A stretch of 64,000 bases of DNA from Streptomyces xantholiticus (GTDB taxonomy: Bacteria > Actinomycetota > Actinomycetes > Streptomycetales > Streptomycetaceae). Below, one piece after another: positions 60,620 through 64,000 of the stretch. The number at the start of each line of letters is the position of its first letter. Positions within the stretch are counted from its first letter, which is position 1. Under the pieces are notes generated by a model that was given only the letters and a program-made list of their open reading frames with translations, was not told the origin of the DNA and searched no databases. The DNA lies in the NCBI RefSeq assembly GCF_014651015.1, contig NZ_BMWB01000007.1:124001-188000 (forward strand). Reading direction: 5' to 3'. The position numbers and the translations under genes are program-made.

Positions 60620-61050
60620 GGTCAGCCACACGCGCACCGAAACGGCCGGCCAGCGACTCCGACGGACCGTCATGGACGTCTGGGCAGTGCGTCGTGGCAT
60701 CCGTCGCCGACGGCGGGGCGGTGTTCGACCACGGCATCGGGGGCGGCGACCCGCTCCAGGTTCGTGCCCTCGTGCCCGCCTGCGCTCCGGGCCTGCGTCC
60801 CGAAGGCCGGCGCTGCGAACATGGCGGGGCTTACGGAACGGCGAACCCGAGGACGGCGGCTTCGAGGAGTTCCAGGAGCCCTGAACCGGACGCACCTCGA
60901 CTCGGCGTTCTCTGCCTCCGGTTCGGCAACGCGCGCTTCGAGCCGCTCGATCGCCGCAGCTTGCTGGGCAACCACCCGCGCGAGTCGCCGTACGACAGCC
61001 GGCGCTCGCCCGGACGCACGAACGATCAAGCCACGGTCGCACAAGGGCAT
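60620..61050 (-). pseudogene. IS66-type transposase remnant
   Basis: Minus-strand pieces in several frames: VVAQQAAAIERLEARVAEPE, NSSKPPSSGSPFRKP and GGHEGTNLERVAAPDAVVEH. These are the coiled coil, SSKPPS and GHEGTxLxxVAxPD features of IS66 TnpC N-terminal domains, here broken by indels. No inverted repeats or catalytic domain are visible. Confidence 0.7.
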
Positions 61051-61268
61051 GAGCAGTCACATCTGAACGACACTTCCTGCATCTTTGGCTGAAACATTGG
61101 CCCGCATTGGCTGAATGCAGGCCGGTGTTGACCGAATGTAAGACATGTCACGCCGCTTCTGTCTCATGATCCAAGACAAGGGGCTGTGAGCTCTTGTGGA
61201 AGCGAGTGAGGGCGTGGATAACATTCTGGCAACCAATGAATCGCAGACAACCGAAGGAGTTGTGGTTC

Positions 61269-61610
61269 GTGGCGCAGCAAAGTACGGGGGATTTAACGGC
61301 GAAGGCCGTGGAAATTGATGCGCACGCCGCCATCGAAATCGACCGACAAGAGATCGACACGCTCGACTCGAAGATTATCGAGCTGATTCAGAGCCGTCAC
61401 CGGGTCTCCTTCCGGATCCAGCAGCGCCGTCAGGGCGAGGGCGGTCCACGCACCGTTCTGGCACGCGAGATGGTCGTCATCGACCGCTACCGTCAGGCGC
61501 TCGGCCCCGAGGGCACCACGCTGGTGACGGACATCCTGCGACTGTGCCGGGGCCCGGCCCCGGAGTCCGCCGCATCCACCGAGTCCGACCACGGCGAGCC
61601 GACTCCGTGA
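61269..61610 (+). CDS. Chorismate mutase (AroQ type)
   Basis: Helical enzyme of 113 residues converting chorismate to prephenate. Conserved positions are in DRQEIDTLDSKIIELIQSRH, then VSFRIQQRRQGEGGPRTVLA and LVTDILRLCRG. GTG 61269 follows AAGGAG with 9 nt spacing. Codon 9 is TTA (61293-61295), so the whole operon may depend on bldA. It is coupled (GTGA) to the MqnA-like gene. Dedicated supply or diversion of chorismate for a specialised product is likely; a lyase activity on the same fold cannot be excluded. Confidence 0.85.
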   Translation: MAQQSTGDLTAKAVEIDAHAAIEIDRQEIDTLDSKIIELIQSRHRVSFRIQQRRQGEGGPRTVLAREMVVIDRYRQALGPEGTTLVTDILRLCRGPAPESAASTESDHGEPTP

Positions 61611-62533
61611 CCGCAGTCCACGCCACCTCCCGACCGCCGGCCGCTTCCCGTCGTTCCACCTCCGCTTCTCCGCCCCCCTCGCTGAGGCTGGGAGACATCT
61701 CCTACCTCAACTGTGCCCCGCTGCGCTGGGGCCTGGCGTACAGCGGCGCCTGCGAAGAGTTCGACATGGTGTCCGGGCCGCCGGAGTGGCTGGCAGAGGA
61801 ACTGCTGGCGGGACGCCTGGACGCCGGCCCGGTCAGTCTCGTCCGGTATCTGCGGCACGCCGACGCCTGGGAGCTACTGCCCGGTGGCGTCGCGGTCGGC
61901 AGCGACGGACCGGTGCACTCCTGCCACCTCGTCTCCCGCGCCCCTCTCGAGCGCCTCGACGGGGCCGTGGTCGTTCTGTCGGAGGCCAGCCGCACCACGG
62001 CCCTGCTGGCGCGGATGCTGCTGGAGGACGCCGTAGGCGTACGCCCGCGGTACCGCTCTGCTCCGCAGAACCTGGACGACATGCTGGCCGCTGCGGACGC
62101 CGCCGTCCTGATCGGGGACGAGGCGCTGCGGCTGCGCGCCCGGCCTCCGGCCGGCCTGCGGGTGCAGGACACCGGCGCGCTCTGGCGCAGCTGGACGGGC
62201 CTGCCCATGGTCTTCGCCGTCTGGGTGGTGCGGCGCGAGGTCGCGCGCGAGCACCCCGAGCGGGTACGGGCCGTGGCCGCGGCGCTCGCCGACGCGGCTG
62301 AGCGAGCCCGCGCGCACCCCGAGGCGGTGGCCACCGCGGCAGCCGCCGAGTCGGCCCGTAGCCCGGGCGGACGCCTGTCCGAGCAGGTGCTCCTCGACTA
62401 CTACCGAGTGCTCGACTACTCCCTCGGTGACCGGCAGCTCGCCGCTGTACGCGAGTTCGCGCGGCGCGCCGCCGCCCGTGGCGAAGTCCCCGAGGACGCA
62501 ACCCTTCCCCCCGTGCCAGGAGGACGCTTGTGA
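61607..62533 (+). CDS. MqnA-like chorismate dehydratase
   Basis: Periplasmic-binding-fold enzyme expected to dehydrate chorismate to 3-[(1-carboxyvinyl)oxy]benzoate, the first step of the futalosine menaquinone route. The 308-residue protein has LGDISYLNCAPLRWGL, LDAGPVSLVRYLRHAD and TGLPMVFAVWVV, all characteristic of MqnA. It lies not with other menaquinone genes but in an operon with chorismate mutase, Dabb, DUF2000 and a ligase, so it is probably a paralogue used in secondary metabolism (inference). GTG start and stop both overlap the neighbours. Confidence 0.85.
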   Translation: MTAVHATSRPPAASRRSTSASPPPSLRLGDISYLNCAPLRWGLAYSGACEEFDMVSGPPEWLAEELLAGRLDAGPVSLVRYLRHADAWELLPGGVAVGSDGPVHSCHLVSRAPLERLDGAVVVLSEASRTTALLARMLLEDAVGVRPRYRSAPQNLDDMLAAADAAVLIGDEALRLRARPPAGLRVQDTGALWRSWTGLPMVFAVWVVRREVAREHPERVRAVAAALADAAERARAHPEAVATAAAAESARSPGGRLSEQVLLDYYRVLDYSLGDRQLAAVREFARRAAARGEVPEDATLPPVPGGRL

Positions 62534-62823
62534 TCCGCCACTACGTGCTCTTCAAGTTCAAGCCCGGCGTCTCGTGGGACGACGCCAGAGCCCAGCAGGC
62601 CGAGCAGATCGCGGGCAAGGTGGGCGGCGAGGTGCCGGAACTCCGCGAGTGGACCGTCGGCCGTAACATATCCACCCGGCCGATCGCTTACGACTTCATC
62701 GTCGTCGGTCTACTGGACGACATGGAGGCCGTGGAGCGCTATTTGGTGCACCCCTTCCATCAGGAGGCCATCAGCGCCTGGCGGGAGATCAGCGACTGGG
62801 TGATCGCGGATGTCGAAGAATGA
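62530..62823 (+). CDS. Dabb (stress-responsive alpha/beta barrel) protein
   Basis: Dimeric alpha/beta-barrel protein of 97 residues: MIRHYVLFKFKPGVSWDDAR, VGRNISTRPIAYDFIVV and YLVHPFHQEAISAW are characteristic. In biosynthetic gene clusters such proteins act as cyclases or decarboxylases (olivetolic-acid-cyclase-like). The GTG start overlaps the MqnA-like stop. Its catalytic role here is inferred. Confidence 0.85.
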   Translation: MIRHYVLFKFKPGVSWDDARAQQAEQIAGKVGGEVPELREWTVGRNISTRPIAYDFIVVGLLDDMEAVERYLVHPFHQEAISAWREISDWVIADVEE

Positions 62824-62911
62824 GCACCGGATGAACCTTCGAGGAACTCCGTTGGCCATTCCATGAACGGCGTCTGAAGTTCTGTACGAGTACAAGAAAT
62901 GGGGAAAACCC

Positions 62912-63328
62912 GTGGGGTACCAGTTCGAGAAGTGTGCCATTGTCGTGGACAAGGAGCTTCCCGCAGGGTTGGCGATGAACACCGTCGCCGCGCTCGCCCT
63001 GTCGGTCGGGAAGTTCGTCGACGGCATCGTCGGCGACGACGTGAAGGACGCCGACGGCCGGCTGCACACGGGTATCACCTCGATCCCACTGCCCGTCCTG
63101 AAGGCCGACGCCGGGGAGCTGCGCGAAGTCGCGCTCCGGGCGGTGGACGCGAGCGATGTCTTCGTCGTCGACTTCACCTCGGTGGCCCAATCGTCGCGGT
63201 CGTACGACGAGTACACGCGCCGGACCGCCGAGATCCCCACCGGCGAACTCCCCTACATCGGCATGGCACTGTGCGGCAGCAGGAAGGCCGTGGACAAGAT
63301 CACCGGGAGCCTGCCGCTGTACCGCTGA
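62912..63328 (+). CDS. DUF2000 family protein
   Basis: Protein of 138 residues with the pattern KCAIVVDKELPAGLAMNTVA, IVGDDVKDADGRLHTGI and GMALCGSRKAVDKITGSLPL. The family (peptidyl-tRNA-hydrolase-like fold) has no established activity. GTG 62912 follows GGGGA. It is 88 bp after the Dabb gene in the same direction. Confidence 0.82.
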   Translation: MGYQFEKCAIVVDKELPAGLAMNTVAALALSVGKFVDGIVGDDVKDADGRLHTGITSIPLPVLKADAGELREVALRAVDASDVFVVDFTSVAQSSRSYDEYTRRTAEIPTGELPYIGMALCGSRKAVDKITGSLPLYR

Positions 63329-63528
63329 CGCGGGCCGCGGCAGCCCGTCCGCCGACCCGAGTCCGACCCACCTGACACTGCCGACCGACCGGCTGGGGCC
63401 GACCCGCCCGCGACCCCGGCCGGTCTGTCGTCCCTGCCCGAAACCGGCCACGGTCCCCCACGTGACCAGCGCAATCACCTCACACCGGATCACCGTCTTT
63501 CGCACAAGAACGATCAGCAGGGGAAGGC

Positions 63529-64000
63529 ATGTTCACAGTTTTCGACGAGAAACTCGCCCACACCGCCCGTGAGATACGCGACCGGCACCGCTCCTACGCG
63601 GCCGGTCGGTGGACCGATGAAGAACTGGCCACCCACCAGCTCGAAGCGCTACGCACCACCGTGGAGTACGTCAAGAAGCACTCCCCGTTCTACGCCCGTC
63701 ACTTGGCTGACGTGGACCCGCAGTCGATCGCCTCGCTCGCGTCCGATCAGCTCGCCACCCTGCCGTTCACCACCAAGGACCACCTGCGGCAGGAGTTCGC
63801 CGACGTCCTGTCCCTGCCGATGCACAAGGCGTGGATCTTCTACGAGACCACCGGCACCACCGGCCGCAGCACCCCGTGCCCGCGCGACAACACAGACTCA
63901 CTGCACAACAACACCGCGCTGACCGTGTACTACGACACGATCTTCCGGCAGTACGGCGACGAGCAGATCATCGGCGTCTCCGGCCCGACCGAGCTGCACG
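63529..64000 (+). CDS. PaaK-type AMP-forming acyl ligase, truncated by window end
   Basis: First 157 residues of an adenylating enzyme resembling phenylacetate-CoA ligase. The N-terminus (HQLEALRTTVEYVKKHSPFY) and the phosphate loop YETTGTTGRSTPCP are clear. GGGGAAGG precedes ATG 63529. Its likely substrate is an aryl acid made by the upstream enzymes, for example the MqnA product or a derivative (inference). The rest lies beyond position 64000. Confidence 0.85.
   Translation, partial: MFTVFDEKLAHTAREIRDRHRSYAAGRWTDEELATHQLEALRTTVEYVKKHSPFYARHLADVDPQSIASLASDQLATLPFTTKDHLRQEFADVLSLPMHKAWIFYETTGTTGRSTPCPRDNTDSLHNNTALTVYYDTIFRQYGDEQIIGVSGPTELH

Noticed and set aside
60123..61092. Plus-strand open frames across the IS66 remnant
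   Set aside because: Arg/Pro-rich, no motifs; the minus strand explains the sequence better.

Overview
The window is high-GC actinobacterial DNA and almost certainly comes from a Streptomyces chromosome. The evidence is strong G/C bias at third codon positions, frequent GTG starts and 4-nt ATGA/GTGA gene overlaps, a LAETG sortase substrate, XRE/DUF397 and SpoIIAB-type ATPase gene sets, and rare TTA (bldA-type) codons confined to accessory genes. From memory, the order ppc, desaturase/TetR, tam/tamR, galTEK, ABC-F, ispE, rsmA, rpfB, tatD, rsmI, pmt matches the conserved Streptomyces core (S. coelicolor SCO3120s-SCO3150s).

Positions 1-37 kb are mostly core. In order: an ECF/cobalt-type ATPase; an ohrR-ohr peroxide pair; a serine beta-lactamase-like hydrolase; a decayed vapBC-like pair; a DMT exporter with a YbaK-type deacylase; a MecA_N-type penicillin-binding protein; a DUF817 membrane protein; protein mannosyltransferase; rsmI, tatD, rpfB, rsmA and ispE; a membrane acyltransferase; an ABC-F protein; two Pro-rich beta-propeller membrane proteins; galTEK between two orphan LuxR-type regulators; tamR/tam; a desaturase-TetR operon; and ppc. 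One 2.4-kb accessory block (8.1-10.5 kb) interrupts the core between the DUF817 gene and pmt. It is flanked by 126-bp direct repeats of the pmt 3' end and carries a transposase fragment and TPR material.

Positions 37-53 kb are accessory and secretion-related. They hold a LAETG surface protein, a PD-(D/E)XK (Rpn-like) protein, a winged-helix protein, the ATPase/XRE/DUF397 trio (the XRE gene is frameshifted), and a contact-dependent toxin locus. On the minus strand that locus reads: small frameshifted gene, DUF6177-type gene, two ESAT-6/WXG100-like genes, DUF6507-type gene, a 951-residue polymorphic toxin ending in a restriction-endonuclease-like domain, and an Imm49 immunity gene started by TTG just after the toxin stop. 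A second, N-terminally extended Imm49-like gene and two other small proteins lie beyond it.

Positions 53-64 kb look like specialised metabolism. A cytochrome P450 (TTA codon 18) faces a translationally coupled trio: cobalamin-type radical SAM enzyme, A-PCP NRPS didomain and type II thioesterase. After a scar of decayed EamA, Lrp/AsnC and IS66 sequences, a second operon begins with a TTA-containing chorismate mutase, followed by an MqnA-like chorismate dehydratase, a Dabb protein, a DUF2000 protein and a PaaK-type adenylating ligase cut by the window end. These two gene sets are the best candidates for an undescribed biosynthetic system: a chorismate-derived aryl acid made and activated here, and a carrier-bound amino acid modified by radical chemistry next door. 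Whether they form one pathway cannot be decided from this window.
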